From Luteimonas vadosa (GTDB lineage Bacteria; Pseudomonadota; Gammaproteobacteria; Xanthomonadales; Xanthomonadaceae): a DNA stretch of 64,000 nucleotides. Location of the stretch: NCBI RefSeq assembly GCF_039543545.1, contig NZ_BAABJY010000002.1, positions 1,116,001-1,180,000 of the forward strand, given 5' to 3'. The translations under genes were made by a program, and so were the position numbers. Under the pieces are notes generated by a model, which was not told the origin of the DNA, searched no databases, and worked only from the letters and a program-made list of their open reading frames with translations. Below are positions 52,118-61,523 of this stretch, one piece after another (the stretch's first letter is position 1; the number at the start of each line of letters is the position of its first letter).

Positions 52118-53359
52118 TCAGCCTGCGACGGCCTGCTCGCCGATCCCGGCGAGCACGTCGTCCGCCGGTGCCGGCCTGGCCTTGTAATACCCCTGGTACC
52201 AGTCGCAACCCAGCCTGCGCAGCACGGCCAGGGAGTCCGCGTCCTCCACGCCCTCCGCCACCACGGTGGCGTCCAGTCGGTGCGCCAGGTCGATCATCGC
52301 GGCAACCAGCTGTTCGCTGCGCGTGTTCTGCGTGATGTCGAGCACGAAGCTGCGGTCGATCTTCAGCTCGGTCATCGGGAACTGGCGCAGGTATCCCAGC
52401 GACGAAAAGCCGGTCCCGTAGTCGTCGATGGCGATGCCAACGCCCAAGGCATGGAGCTCGCCGAGCACGTCGGACAGGAAGTCCGCGTCCTCGATGAAGG
52501 CGGTCTCGGTGATCTCCACGGTCAGCGCGCTCGGCTTGACGTTCCAGATCTTCAGCGACGATTCGATCTGGTCGACGATGCCGTGCTCGAAGATGGCGCG
52601 GGGAGACAGGTTGATGGAACACGTCAATCCCGGATTGGCCGCCAGCACCGGCGCACAGTGGCGCAGGGTGGTGTTGATGCTCCACTGGGTGAGTTCGTCG
52701 ATCAGGCCGGTTTGCTCGGCAACCGGGATGAACAGGTCCGGCGGGATCCAGTCCATGCCGTCGTGCCAGCGCGCCAGCGACTCGAAGCCCACCAGCGCGT
52801 CGTCGTGCAGCGCATGGATCGGCTGCAGGTAGACCTGGAGCTGGTTGCGCAGGATCGCTTCGTGCAAGGTGTCGTGCGAAATCTCGCAACGTTGGCTGCC
52901 GCTGTAGAGCGCATGGCGGCCGCGCTGGCGGGCGGCATGCAGGCAGGCCTCGTCGGCGCGCAGGCACAGGGTGTCCGGGTCGGTGCCGTCGTGCGGCCAC
53001 GTCGCCGCGCCCACCGCCACCATGGCGCGCGCGGGGCGGCCCATGATCTCGAAGGGCTCGCTCATCACCCGCGCCACCTTGTTGGCGGCGAGCAAGGCGT
53101 GTTGACGGTCGTGGAGTTGGGGAAGGATGGCCACGAAATCGCAGTCGCCGATCCTGACCATCTGGTCCACGCTGCGCAGGGCCCGGCGCAGGCGGTCGTC
53201 GATCGCCTGGCTGAGTCGTTCCGTGCCGGCGTAACCGAAGATGGCCTCGAACTCGCGCAGGCGCTGCATGCGCAGCACCAGCACGCCGCCGACCGACGCC
53301 TCACCGCCCCCGGCGCGGGCGCGCTCCATGCGCTCGTACAGATCGACGCGATTCAGCAT
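52118..53359 (-). CDS. Degenerate GGDEF plus EAL c-di-GMP phosphodiesterase
   Basis: A 413-residue cytosolic protein with two domains. Residues 1-155 follow a GGDEF domain, but the motif is IGDCDF (RIGDCDFVAI), so no cyclase activity is expected. Residues 165-405 form an EAL domain with all catalytic residues in place: ESL in FESLARW, SINLSPRA, ITETA, DDYGTG, KIDRSF, AEGVED and QGYYKARP. It starts directly at the domain (MLNR in place of LxNR), lacking a sensor. It is adjacent (80 bases) to an HD-GYP protein gene, also c-di-GMP-related, on the same strand. Confidence 0.9.
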   Translation of the reverse strand: MLNRVDLYERMERARAGGGEASVGGVLVLRMQRLREFEAIFGYAGTERLSQAIDDRLRRALRSVDQMVRIGDCDFVAILPQLHDRQHALLAANKVARVMSEPFEIMGRPARAMVAVGAATWPHDGTDPDTLCLRADEACLHAARQRGRHALYSGSQRCEISHDTLHEAILRNQLQVYLQPIHALHDDALVGFESLARWHDGMDWIPPDLFIPVAEQTGLIDELTQWSINTTLRHCAPVLAANPGLTCSINLSPRAIFEHGIVDQIESSLKIWNVKPSALTVEITETAFIEDADFLSDVLGELHALGVGIAIDDYGTGFSSLGYLRQFPMTELKIDRSFVLDITQNTRSEQLVAAMIDLAHRLDATVVAEGVEDADSLAVLRRLGCDWYQGYYKARPAPADDVLAGIGEQAVAG

Positions 53360-53438
53360 GCCCCGGTTCCTGCGGCCAGATCAGGCGCAAAGATGCCATA
53401 AGCCAAGGCTGCGCGCCTCCACGCACGCGGGGGCGCGT

Positions 53439-54653
53439 CTACAGGTAGAGCTCGGACGGCTCGAGCCCGTAGGCGCCGGGTTCGAGGCTGCGCACGATCT
53501 TGAGCTCGGACTGCGGCAGCTGCGCGCGGTCCGCGAGCATCAGGTCCAGCGGTTCGAAATGGCTCCGCATCTTCTTCTCGGCGTCGGTCAGCAACATCAT
53601 GGCGGGGCGTAGCCGGCGCGCCGGGTTCAACGCCATGATGATCGCGACCTCGCCATTGCTCAGTTCCACCAGGCTTCCGACCGGGTACACGCCCAGGGCC
53701 TGCATGAACTGCTCGATCAGTTCCTCCTGGTAGAGCCGCCCGCGCTCGCGGTACATCTCCTGCAGCGCATCGTGGCGCGGCTTGGCCGGGCGCCAGGGAC
53801 GCTCGGACACCATCGCGTCGTAACTGTCCACGATGCCTGCGATGCGCGCCGGCAAGGGAATGTCCCCACCCGCCAGGCCCCGCGGATATCCCGAGCCGTC
53901 GTGGCGCTCATGGTGGTGGGCGAGCATGGCTTCGGTCGTCGGATGGGACAGTTCCGACTCCCGGTACATCTCCATGCCCAGCGCGACGTGCCCCTGCATG
54001 GTGAGTCGGTCCTGCGCCGAGAGCACGGTCGGCTGGCTCAGGATGCCGACCGGCAACCGGGTCATGCCGATGTCCAGCAACATCCCCCCCTTGGCGAGCT
54101 CGACGAGCTCGCCCTCCGGCAGGCCCAGCTGGCGCCCCAGCGTCGCGGCGAGCGCGCAGCAATTGATGGCGTGGCTGTACGCGTACTCGCCCCGCTTGCG
54201 CAGCGCCTGCAGCCAGAAGAACGCATCCGGGTTGCGCACCAGGCTCGACACGACAGGCTCGACGGTGGCCACGATCTCCGATTCCGGCACGAAACTGCCG
54301 GAGTCGAAGGCCTCCAGGATGCCGGTGACGCCCTCGGTAATGGTTTCCAGTGCCCGCTCGGCACGCGGCAGTTCTTCGACGACTTCGCGGGCGACGGCTT
54401 CGAATTCCCTGGTCCGGGACGCCTGGGGGTATCCCCCCCGTTGCAGGAACGGTGCCGCGTCAGCGTCGACTCCCTGCTCGACGTCGATGAAGACGTGCTC
54501 GCACAGGCCGCGCAGGTATTGCAGTTGCTCGTCGGTCTCGATCAGGAAGCCCTGGAGCGCGAAAGGCGTTTCGGTCCAGTCGCGGTCGAGCCTGCACACG
54601 TACATGCCCTTGCGCAGCTGGTCGACCTCGACCTTGCGTTCCTCGATCAACAT
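53439..54653 (-). CDS. HD-GYP-type c-di-GMP phosphodiesterase-like protein with DUF3391
   Basis: A 404-residue protein. Residues 1-125 are DUF3391 (VDQLRKGMYVCRLDRDWTETPFALQGFLIETDEQLQYL), and residues 140-340 the HD-GYP domain. The signature HDIGK is replaced by LLLDIGMTRLP (His and Lys missing), while HHHERHDGSGYPRGL and DSYDAMVSERP are intact. The second metal site is therefore damaged, and activity uncertain, as in other xanthomonad members with (L/F)DIG(M/K). A C-terminal piece of about 60 residues follows. It sits upstream of the EAL gene. Confidence 0.85.
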   Translation of the reverse strand: MLIEERKVEVDQLRKGMYVCRLDRDWTETPFALQGFLIETDEQLQYLRGLCEHVFIDVEQGVDADAAPFLQRGGYPQASRTREFEAVAREVVEELPRAERALETITEGVTGILEAFDSGSFVPESEIVATVEPVVSSLVRNPDAFFWLQALRKRGEYAYSHAINCCALAATLGRQLGLPEGELVELAKGGMLLDIGMTRLPVGILSQPTVLSAQDRLTMQGHVALGMEMYRESELSHPTTEAMLAHHHERHDGSGYPRGLAGGDIPLPARIAGIVDSYDAMVSERPWRPAKPRHDALQEMYRERGRLYQEELIEQFMQALGVYPVGSLVELSNGEVAIIMALNPARRLRPAMMLLTDAEKKMRSHFEPLDLMLADRAQLPQSELKIVRSLEPGAYGLEPSELYL

Positions 54654-54841
54654 GGGATCACGCGTCCTCCGTGGACCACCGTCGAAAAGATGGGCCATGT
54701 GCGCCCGAACGTCAAACGGCGCCTGGAACGGCCAACGGTGCCGGTGGAATGCCCCTGGGTGCCCGGGGGCATCCCCGGCCGCAACCCCGCGCGAGCCCGA
54801 ATGCGGCATCATCGGGGAGCGCCCGCCAAGGAGGATCGACG

Positions 54842-55816
54842 ATGGTGGATAGACGCGCCTTCCTGGCCTCGGCCGCGCTCGGCGCCGGCGCGCTCGCGCT
54901 GGCGCCCCTGGCGGCGTGCCGCCCGGACACCAAGAGCCGCAACGATGCCCGCGCCCACAGCGAACCGGCCTCCGTCGCGCCAGGCGCGAGCGGTGGATTG
55001 CTGGTGCGCGCGATCCCCTCGACGGGAGAGCGCATCCCGGTGATCGGCGTCGGGACGTCGGGCAGCTACGAGGTTCCGATCGGCTCACCGGAATTCGACA
55101 GGCTCGGGGACGTGCTGCGCATCTTCTTCGAGGGCGGCGGGCGCGTGATCGACACCTCGCCCAACTACTCCAATGCCGAGGAGGTCGTCGGCACGCTATT
55201 GGCGCGCGGCGGCTGGAGGGAGCACTGCTTTCTGGCCACCAAGCTGGCCGCCGACGACCGTCCCGCGCTGGAGGCGCAGTGGGCGGAGTCGTTGCGCCGC
55301 CTGCGCACCGACCATGTCGAGTTGCTGCAGGTACACAACCTCCGCAACATCGGGCAGGCGCTGCCCTATGCCCGTGAACTCCAAGCGGCCGGCAAGACGA
55401 GGTACGTCGGCCTCACCCACTACCTGGAGCGCGGACACGCGGAGCTCGAACGCCTGATGCGTGCGGAGAAGCCGGATTTCATCCAGGTCAACTATTCGGT
55501 CACCGCGCCGCAGGCGGCCCGCTCCCTGTTCCCAGCCGCGCAGGAACTCGGGGTGGCGGTGATGGTCAATCGCGCCTTCGACGACGGCAGGATCTTCGCC
55601 GAGGCGCGCGACAAACCGCTGCCCGCCTGGGCCGACGGGCTCGGCATCGCCTCGTGGGCGCAGATGTTCCTGCGTTTCGTGCTCAGCCATCCGGCGGTGA
55701 CGGCTGTCATCCCGGCCACCGGCAAGCCCGGGCACCAGGCCGACAACCTGCGTGGCGGCATCGGCCCGCTGCTCGAGCAGGCGCAGCAGGAAGAACTGAT
55801 CGCGATGTTCGGATAA
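54842..55816 (+). CDS. Tat-exported aldo/keto reductase
   Basis: A 324-residue aldo/keto reductase with a twin-arginine signal (MVDRRAFLASAALGAGALALAPLAAC; RRAFL fits the RRxFL motif, and the Cys at 26 makes a lipobox possible). The barrel carries the tetrad: Asp and Tyr in RVIDTSPNYS, Lys in FLATKLAAD, His in LLQVHNL. TRYVGLTHY and VIPATGKPGHQADNL are typical. Exported AKRs are a recognised subset; the electron donor there is unclear. ATG 54842 is after AAGGAGG with seven bases spacing. Confidence 0.88.
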   Translation: MVDRRAFLASAALGAGALALAPLAACRPDTKSRNDARAHSEPASVAPGASGGLLVRAIPSTGERIPVIGVGTSGSYEVPIGSPEFDRLGDVLRIFFEGGGRVIDTSPNYSNAEEVVGTLLARGGWREHCFLATKLAADDRPALEAQWAESLRRLRTDHVELLQVHNLRNIGQALPYARELQAAGKTRYVGLTHYLERGHAELERLMRAEKPDFIQVNYSVTAPQAARSLFPAAQELGVAVMVNRAFDDGRIFAEARDKPLPAWADGLGIASWAQMFLRFVLSHPAVTAVIPATGKPGHQADNLRGGIGPLLEQAQQEELIAMFG

Positions 55817-55885
55817 TGCGGGCGGCGCACCTGCCCGCCGATTCCATGCAAGACTCATCGCCCTGACCCGCAAGGGAGACGAGAC

Positions 55886-57184
55886 TTGGGCGAAAGTGCG
55901 ATCCAGCGCCTGCTGACGCGATCGTTCGACGTCGGGCGCGAGGAGGCCCCGGCGGTCGTCGCCGGCTTCTCGCTGTTATTCCTGCTGTTCGCCGGCTACT
56001 TCATGTTGCGCCCGGTGCGCGAGACCATGGGCATCGCCGGCGGCGTGGACAACCTGCAATGGCTGTTCACCGGGACGTTCGTGGCCACCCTGGCGGCGAT
56101 GCCGTTGTTCGGCTGGGTCGCGGGCAAGGTGCGGCGGCGGCGCATCCTGTACTGGGTATTCGGGTTCTTTGCCAGCAACCTGGTCGGGTTCGCGCTGGGG
56201 ATGCTCGCATCCCCGGACAACCTCGGGCTGGCGCGCGCGTTCTACATCTGGCTGTCGGTGTTCAACCTGATCGCCATTTCCGTCGCCTGGAGCGTCCTGG
56301 TCGACGTGTTCGCGGTTGCTCAGGCCAAGCGCCTGTTCGGGTTGATGGCCGCGGGCGCGAGCCTCGGCGGCCTGACGGGGCCACTGCTGGGCGTGTTCCT
56401 GGTCGGCCCGATCGGGCACGCCGGGTTGCTCCTGCTCGCGGCGATCCTGCTGGTCGCGGCCGCCTTCGCGGCCCACGCCGTGCAACGCTGGGGGGACCGG
56501 CACCCGGTGGATCCCGGCAGCGATGCGTTGCGGCGGCGCCCACTCGGCGGCAGTCCGTTCGCGGGCGCCACCGAGGTCTTGCGCTCGCCCTACCTGCTCG
56601 GCATCGCGGTGTTCGTGCTGCTGCTGGCCAGCGTCACCACCTTCCTGTACTTCGAGCAGGCGCGCATCGTGGAGGCGACCTTCCCCGACCCGACGCAGCA
56701 GACGCGCGTGTTCGGCATCATCGACGTCGTGGTGCAATCGCTGGCGATCCTGTCGCAACTGTTCCTGACCGGCCGCATCGCGAGGACGCTGGGCGTGGGG
56801 GTGCTGCTGGTGGCGGTGCCGCTGGTGGTCGCGGGCGGCTTCCTCTGGCTGGCGTTCGCGCCGACCTTCGCGGTCTTCGCCGTGGTGATGGTGGCGCGTC
56901 GCGCGGGTGAATACGCATTCGTGCGCCCCGGGCGCGAGATGCTCTACACCGTCGTCCCCGCGGAATCCAAGTACAAGGCGAAGAACTTCAACGATACCGT
57001 GGTCTACCGCGGTGCCGACGCGGTCAGCGGCTGGGTCAAGGCCGCGATCGACATGCTGGCGCAGCAACCTGCAATCGCGATGGTGATCGGCGCCGCGCTC
57101 GCCGTCGCCTGGGGCGTGACCGGAGGATGGCTGGCCCGGGCGCATGGGCGGCGGGCACGCGCTGTCGCACCCGACGGCGCCTAG
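55886..57184 (+). CDS. MFS-like NTP/NDP-exchange or unknown-substrate transporter
   Basis: A 432-residue protein with 12 TM segments. The frame opens with TTG 55886 and AAGGGAG seven bases before it; no ATG is placed before the first helix, so TTG is the start. FMLRPVRETMGIAGGVDNLQWLFTGTFVATLA and the loop KVRRRRILYW resemble the ATP/ADP-antiporter (NTT/AAA)-like MFS proteins of non-obligate bacteria. The substrate is not known, and the name is only a fold match. Its stop overlaps the convergent neighbour's stop by four bases. Confidence 0.75.
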   Translation: MGESAIQRLLTRSFDVGREEAPAVVAGFSLLFLLFAGYFMLRPVRETMGIAGGVDNLQWLFTGTFVATLAAMPLFGWVAGKVRRRRILYWVFGFFASNLVGFALGMLASPDNLGLARAFYIWLSVFNLIAISVAWSVLVDVFAVAQAKRLFGLMAAGASLGGLTGPLLGVFLVGPIGHAGLLLLAAILLVAAAFAAHAVQRWGDRHPVDPGSDALRRRPLGGSPFAGATEVLRSPYLLGIAVFVLLLASVTTFLYFEQARIVEATFPDPTQQTRVFGIIDVVVQSLAILSQLFLTGRIARTLGVGVLLVAVPLVVAGGFLWLAFAPTFAVFAVVMVARRAGEYAFVRPGREMLYTVVPAESKYKAKNFNDTVVYRGADAVSGWVKAAIDMLAQQPAIAMVIGAALAVAWGVTGGWLARAHGRRARAVAPDGA

Positions 57185-57834
57185 CCCGCCCCGCTGCCAC
57201 GGGCCAGCCATCGGTCCATGGCGAGCAATACCGAAGCGATCGACAGGATCACCACCAGGATCATGCCCACGCTCGCCAGGACCGAAGGCGTGGAATTCCG
57301 GGCGAGGTCGAGGAAGGGGTAAGGCGACCACGCTTCGATGGCCCGTTGGCGGAACACGATCCAGGCCACGAAGGCCAGCGGGAACGCCAGCCAGCCGTGC
57401 AAATTGCCCCAACGCAGCGCACCGTGCGGGGTCGCGCCCGCCCACCAGGCCAGGTAGGCGACCGGCACGACGTAATGCAGCAGGATGTCGGCCCACCACT
57501 GGGCGCCGGTGGGCTGCCAGAGCGAGTGCAGGACCACGGCGTACACGAGGGCGGTGGTGGCGATGTAGATCGCGATCCCGGCGCGGACGGTTGCCCTGGT
57601 GAAGAAGCCCGCGCCGGACCCGTCTTCGATCGCAGCGGCGGCCGTGGCCAGGACCACGAGGCAATTGCTGAGGATCGTGAAATAGCTGAAGAAGCGCAGC
57701 AGCGCCATTCCGGCGCTGATTTCGCCGCGCGTCGCCTCGAGCAGCAACAGGCATTGCAAGGCCAGGGCGAAGGCACCCACCAGCGCGATGGCGCCACCGA
57801 GGACCCGACGCACTGCAACCGGCCTGCGATCCAT
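57181..57834 (-). CDS. Pr6Pr family membrane protein
   Basis: A 217-residue protein with six TM segments; GAIALVGAFALALQCLLLL, FFSYFTILSNCLVVLATAAAA, YIATTALVYAVVLHSLWQP, LLHYVVPVAYLAWWAGA, GWLAFPLAFVAWIVFR and SVGMILVVILSIASVLL. RFFSYFTILSN and LHYVVPVAYLAWW identify Pr6Pr (also FAR-17a/AIG1-like), a family of unknown role. ATG 57834 follows GGGGAG seven bases upstream, better than an upstream in-frame start at 57858. Overlaps the previous transporter's stop convergently. Confidence 0.85.
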   Translation of the reverse strand: MDRRPVAVRRVLGGAIALVGAFALALQCLLLLEATRGEISAGMALLRFFSYFTILSNCLVVLATAAAAIEDGSGAGFFTRATVRAGIAIYIATTALVYAVVLHSLWQPTGAQWWADILLHYVVPVAYLAWWAGATPHGALRWGNLHGWLAFPLAFVAWIVFRQRAIEAWSPYPFLDLARNSTPSVLASVGMILVVILSIASVLLAMDRWLARGSGAG

Positions 57835-57896
57835 GTGCTCCCCTTTCATCCGCCGCACAAGGCACTATTGCCCGGACCCCGCCGACGCGAACGCGC

Positions 57897-58838
57897 ATGA
57901 GTCCGACGACCAGAGCTTACTGGCAGATCCACTTCTGCGTCCTGCTGTGGGGCTTCACCGCGATTCTCGGCAAGGTGATCACGCTGCCGGCCCTGCCACT
58001 GGTCTGGTGGCGGATGGGGCTGGTCGTGGTCGCCCTGGCGCTGCTGCCACGCGTCTGGCGGGGCCTGCGGGCGATGCCGGCGCGCCTGGTCCTGTCCTAC
58101 GCCGGCGTCGGCGTGCTGGTCGCGCTGCACTGGCTCACGTTCTATGGCGCGATCAAGCTCGCCAACGCCTCGGTGGCGGCGACGTGCATCGCCCTGGCGA
58201 CGGTGTTCACCGCGCTCGTCGAACCGAAACTCGCCGGGCGGCCGTTCTCCAGGCGGGAACTGGCGCTGGGGGTGGCGGTCCTGCCCGGTGTTGCGCTGGT
58301 GGTCGGCGGAATCCCGGACGACATGCGCATCGGCGTCGCTGTCGGGGCGCTGTCGGCGTTGTTCGTGGCATTCTTCGGATCGCTCAACAAGCGACTGGTC
58401 GAGCAGGGCGACGCGCTGACCGTGACCGCCATCGAACTCGGGGCCGGGACCCTGGCGCTCACCGTGCTGGCCCCCGCCATGCCGCTGATCTTCCCGGCGT
58501 TTGCCGGCGAGCTGTTCGCCATCCCCAGTGCGCACGACCTGGGCTACCTGCTCGTGTTGTCCCTGGCCTGCACCCTCTTCCCCTTCGCCCTGTCGCTGGT
58601 GGCATTGCGCCACATGAGCGCCTTCGCGGCCCAACTGGCGGTCAACCTGGAACCGGTCTACGCGATCATGCTGGCGATCGTGCTGCTTTCCGAGCAGCAC
58701 GAACTCAGCCCGCGGTTCTACTTGGGCGTCCTGGTCATCCTTGCGGCCGTGCTGGTTCACCCGCTGCTGTCCAGGCCCAGGGGACCGGCCCATCCGGAGT
58801 CGCTGGCGGTCTCCGAAGCCAAGGACCTGTCGGGCTGA
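57897..58838 (+). CDS. EamA/DMT superfamily transporter
   Basis: A 313-residue inner-membrane protein with ten TM helices in two EamA halves (WQIHFCVLLWGFTAILGKVI at the start; EPVYAIMLAIVLLSEQHELSPRFYLGVLVILAAVLVHPLL in the second half). EPKLAGRPFSRRELALGVAV marks the middle and the repeated EPVYA/LSEQ block is typical of the drug/metabolite family. The substrate is unknown; relatives export amino acids or metabolites. It faces gspA, which starts 75 bases later. Confidence 0.88.
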   Translation: MSPTTRAYWQIHFCVLLWGFTAILGKVITLPALPLVWWRMGLVVVALALLPRVWRGLRAMPARLVLSYAGVGVLVALHWLTFYGAIKLANASVAATCIALATVFTALVEPKLAGRPFSRRELALGVAVLPGVALVVGGIPDDMRIGVAVGALSALFVAFFGSLNKRLVEQGDALTVTAIELGAGTLALTVLAPAMPLIFPAFAGELFAIPSAHDLGYLLVLSLACTLFPFALSLVALRHMSAFAAQLAVNLEPVYAIMLAIVLLSEQHELSPRFYLGVLVILAAVLVHPLLSRPRGPAHPESLAVSEAKDLSG

Positions 58839-58913
58839 CGACACCGATAGGCACGGCTCGCGTGCCGCAGGCAATCGTGGCAGGCTGGCGACCCTCCTCC
58901 ACGCGTCGTGCGC

Positions 58914-60581
58914 ATGTACCTCGAGCACTACGGCCTCAACGAACCGCCGTTCTCGATCACGCCGGATCCGCGATTCGTCTACCTCAGCGAGCGCCACCGC
59001 GATGCGCTGGCGCACTTGCTGTTCGGCATCACGCAGGGCGGCGGCGGCGGCTTCGTGCAGCTCACCGGCGAAGTCGGGACCGGGAAGACCACGCTCAGCC
59101 GGCTGCTGCTCGAGCAGATTCCGGACAACGCCCGCGTCGCCCTCGTGCTCAATCCCCGCTTGAGCGCCACCGAACTGCTGGAAACGATCTGCGAGGAATT
59201 GCACCTCGACCTCGACGGCGCGCGCGGCAGCGCCAAGGCCCTGGTCGACCGGCTCAACGCCTACCTCCTCGACGCGTATGCGCAGGGCTTGCGCGTGGTG
59301 CTGGTGGTCGACGAGGCGCAGAACCTGCCGGTGGATGCCCTGGAGCAGGTCCGGCTGCTCACCAACCTGGAAACCGATACCCAGAAGCTGCTGCAGATCA
59401 TCCTGCTCGGCCAGCCCGAGCTGCGCGACATGCTCGCCCGCCCCGAACTGCGCCAGCTGGCGCAGCGCATCACCGCCCGCTTCCACCTGACGCCTCTCGA
59501 CGCCGGCGAGACCGCCGAATACATGCGCCACCGCTACCGGATCGCGGGCGGCCAACGCCTCCCATTCTCGGCACGCGCCCTGCAGCGCATCCATCGTCGC
59601 TCGGGCGGCGTGCCGCGGCTGACCAACGTGATCGCCGAGCGCGCCCTGCTCGCCGGCTACGCACGAGACGCAGCCACCATCGACGAGGCGCTCGTCGAGG
59701 CCGCCGCGAGCGAAGCCCTGCCGCCGATGCCCCACCGGCACAAGCGTGGCTGGTGGATGCTGGTCGGCGCAGGCGCCCTGGTCGCGTTGGTTGTCGTGGG
59801 TGTCGCGTTGTGGATGCGACCCTCGCCCCACGAGGTCGCAGGCCCCGAGCTGGCAATGGCCAAGGACGCGCCTGGTCCGTTGGCTGCCCAACCAGTTGCC
59901 AGTAGTCCAACCGAGACCCCCGGCCCGGCCGGCGACGGCATCCCCGCCATCGATGGCGACATGCTGGCGAGCGCGATTGCCGCCGCGACCGATTCGCCCC
60001 TCCCCGCGTGGTCGCGGCTGCTGGAGCAGTGGCAATTGCCGAACTCCAGCAGCGACGCCCAGGCCGCCACGCGCTGCACGCCAGCCCTCGCGCCAGGCGT
60101 GTTTTGCCTGCGCGGGCGTGCCCGGCTCGACCGGCTCGCGGCCATCGGCCGCCCCGTGCTCCTGCGCCTGCATGCAGGGTCGCGCGACGCCTGGGCGGTG
60201 CTCCTCGGCGTCGACGCCTTGCACGCGCGGCTCTGGCTCGACGGCAAGACCGTCGAGACCGACCGCATCGCGCTGCAGGATCATTGGCGCGGCGAGTACG
60301 TCGCGCCCTGGCGTGGCGAGCCCCTGCTGGCCGAACCGATGATCGAACCCCTCGCACCGGGCAGCCGGGGCCCGGCCGTCGATTGGGTCCGCGCGCGGCT
60401 GTCTCCGGGTTTCCTCGACCCATCGCTGGCCGAGGGGGAGTACGACGCGACGCTCGCCAATGCCGTGCGCCGGTTCCAGCGCGCGCATGCCCTGGGCGCC
60501 GACGGCGTCGTCGGCCCCGAAACCCTGTTCGCGCTGGCCTCGCGCCAACCCGGCCCCCGGCTCGTGACGAGGCTCGACTGA
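58914..60581 (+). CDS. gspA: GspA/ExeA-like AAA ATPase with peptidoglycan-binding domain
   Basis: A 555-residue ATPase of the GspA/ExeA type. MYLEHYGLNEPPFSITPDPRFVYLSERHRDAL starts the protein, Walker A is GEVGTGKTT near residue 50, Walker B VVLVVDEAQNL near 130, and LITNLETDTQKLLQIILLGQPELRDML follows. A TM helix (WWMLVGAGALVALVVVGVALWM) is near 280, and a C-terminal peptidoglycan-binding domain ends with YDATLANAVRRFQRAHALGADGVVGPETL. Such proteins insert the type II secretin through the wall; here no other gsp gene is adjacent apart from gspB. ATG 58914 was chosen over GTG 58908. Confidence 0.88.
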   Translation: MYLEHYGLNEPPFSITPDPRFVYLSERHRDALAHLLFGITQGGGGGFVQLTGEVGTGKTTLSRLLLEQIPDNARVALVLNPRLSATELLETICEELHLDLDGARGSAKALVDRLNAYLLDAYAQGLRVVLVVDEAQNLPVDALEQVRLLTNLETDTQKLLQIILLGQPELRDMLARPELRQLAQRITARFHLTPLDAGETAEYMRHRYRIAGGQRLPFSARALQRIHRRSGGVPRLTNVIAERALLAGYARDAATIDEALVEAAASEALPPMPHRHKRGWWMLVGAGALVALVVVGVALWMRPSPHEVAGPELAMAKDAPGPLAAQPVASSPTETPGPAGDGIPAIDGDMLASAIAAATDSPLPAWSRLLEQWQLPNSSSDAQAATRCTPALAPGVFCLRGRARLDRLAAIGRPVLLRLHAGSRDAWAVLLGVDALHARLWLDGKTVETDRIALQDHWRGEYVAPWRGEPLLAEPMIEPLAPGSRGPAVDWVRARLSPGFLDPSLAEGEYDATLANAVRRFQRAHALGADGVVGPETLFALASRQPGPRLVTRLD

Positions 60582-60583
60582 CC

Positions 60584-61315
60584 GTGTCCCTGATCCTCGA
60601 AGCCCTGCGCAAGTCCGAGGCCGAGCGCCGCCGTGGCCAGGCACCCGACCTGCACGCCGAACTTCCGCCGCTGGCCCATGGGCACCCGAACCGCATCCCG
60701 CGCTGGGCTGGCCTCGCCCTGGCTGCCGCCGCACTCATCGCAGTGGCATGGTGGTGGAGCGGCACGCAACACACCAGCCTGGAGGCCTCCGCGCCAGCCG
60801 CGCCTTCGGAGGTCGTGCTGCAGCCCGAACCGGCAACCGCCACGGCGTATCCGCGCGTGGATCGGATCCCGCCGGCGCCCGCGCCACGCCAGGCGCCTGC
60901 ATCTCCGCCGGCTCCTGCAGCGGTGCAGCCGCCGCCTGGAGTGCGACCCGGGCCGGCCACGGCCACGCCGCCGGACGCCACGGAGCGCACGCCGCCCGGC
61001 CCGTCCGTGGTCGACGCACCCGCACCCGCACCCCGCGCCCCTGCCGCGCCCCCGCCAGCCACGACACCGACCTCGCGCGCCGCCCCTGCCGTGCCGACCG
61101 TCGCCGAACTGCCGGCCGCCGAACGCGACCAGCTGCCGCCGCTCAAGCTCACGATGCACATGTGGAACGAACGTCCTGCGCAGCGTTTCGTGATCCTCGA
61201 CGGCAACCGCCATGGCGAAGGCGACCGCATCGGCGACGCGACCATCACCCGCATCGATCCGGACGGCGTCACCCTGGAGCTCAACGGCCGCGCCGTGCGC
61301 CTGCCGCTGCGCTGA
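60584..61315 (+). CDS. gspB: GspB-like general secretion pathway protein
   Basis: A 243-residue bitopic inner-membrane protein, GspB type. MSLILEALRKSEAERRRGQ is the conserved cytosolic head; a TM helix (WAGLALAAAALIAVAWWW) is followed by a long proline/alanine-rich spacer (about 100 residues) and a C-terminal GspB domain (KLTMHMWNERPAQRFVILDGNRHGEGDRIGDATITRIDPDGVTLELNGRAVRLPL). GTG 60584 starts two bases after the gspA stop, so the two are translated together. GspA and GspB form a complex that positions the secretin GspD. Confidence 0.88.
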   Translation: MSLILEALRKSEAERRRGQAPDLHAELPPLAHGHPNRIPRWAGLALAAAALIAVAWWWSGTQHTSLEASAPAAPSEVVLQPEPATATAYPRVDRIPPAPAPRQAPASPPAPAAVQPPPGVRPGPATATPPDATERTPPGPSVVDAPAPAPRAPAAPPPATTPTSRAAPAVPTVAELPAAERDQLPPLKLTMHMWNERPAQRFVILDGNRHGEGDRIGDATITRIDPDGVTLELNGRAVRLPLR

Positions 61316-61523
61316 GCATCGTACTGCGTCGGCATCGCAGGTCCCCTGCACCGGCTCCGGCGACGCCGATCTCTTGCAGACGCGAACCATGCCTGCAACG
61401 CGCGCCAAGCCGGCGTCGAGGAGCCTTTTGAGCGGTCTCACGGCCGCATCGTCCGGCCGCGGTTCACGACATGACGACCGCCACGGCCGCATCCTGAGGC
61501 TTCCCCCTCGCAGGAGACCGCCC

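Noticed and set aside
52081..52121. CTGACCC ... GGGTCAG inverted repeat between DUF885 and EAL genes
   Set aside because: Only seven base pairs with a 27-base loop, and overlapping the EAL stop; too weak to annotate as a terminator.
57846..60734. Minus-strand open frame of 962 codons opposite gspA
   Set aside because: It is antisense to the complete GspA ATPase and EamA transporter genes, has Arg/Gly/Gln-rich composition typical of GC-rich shadow frames, and shows no domain.
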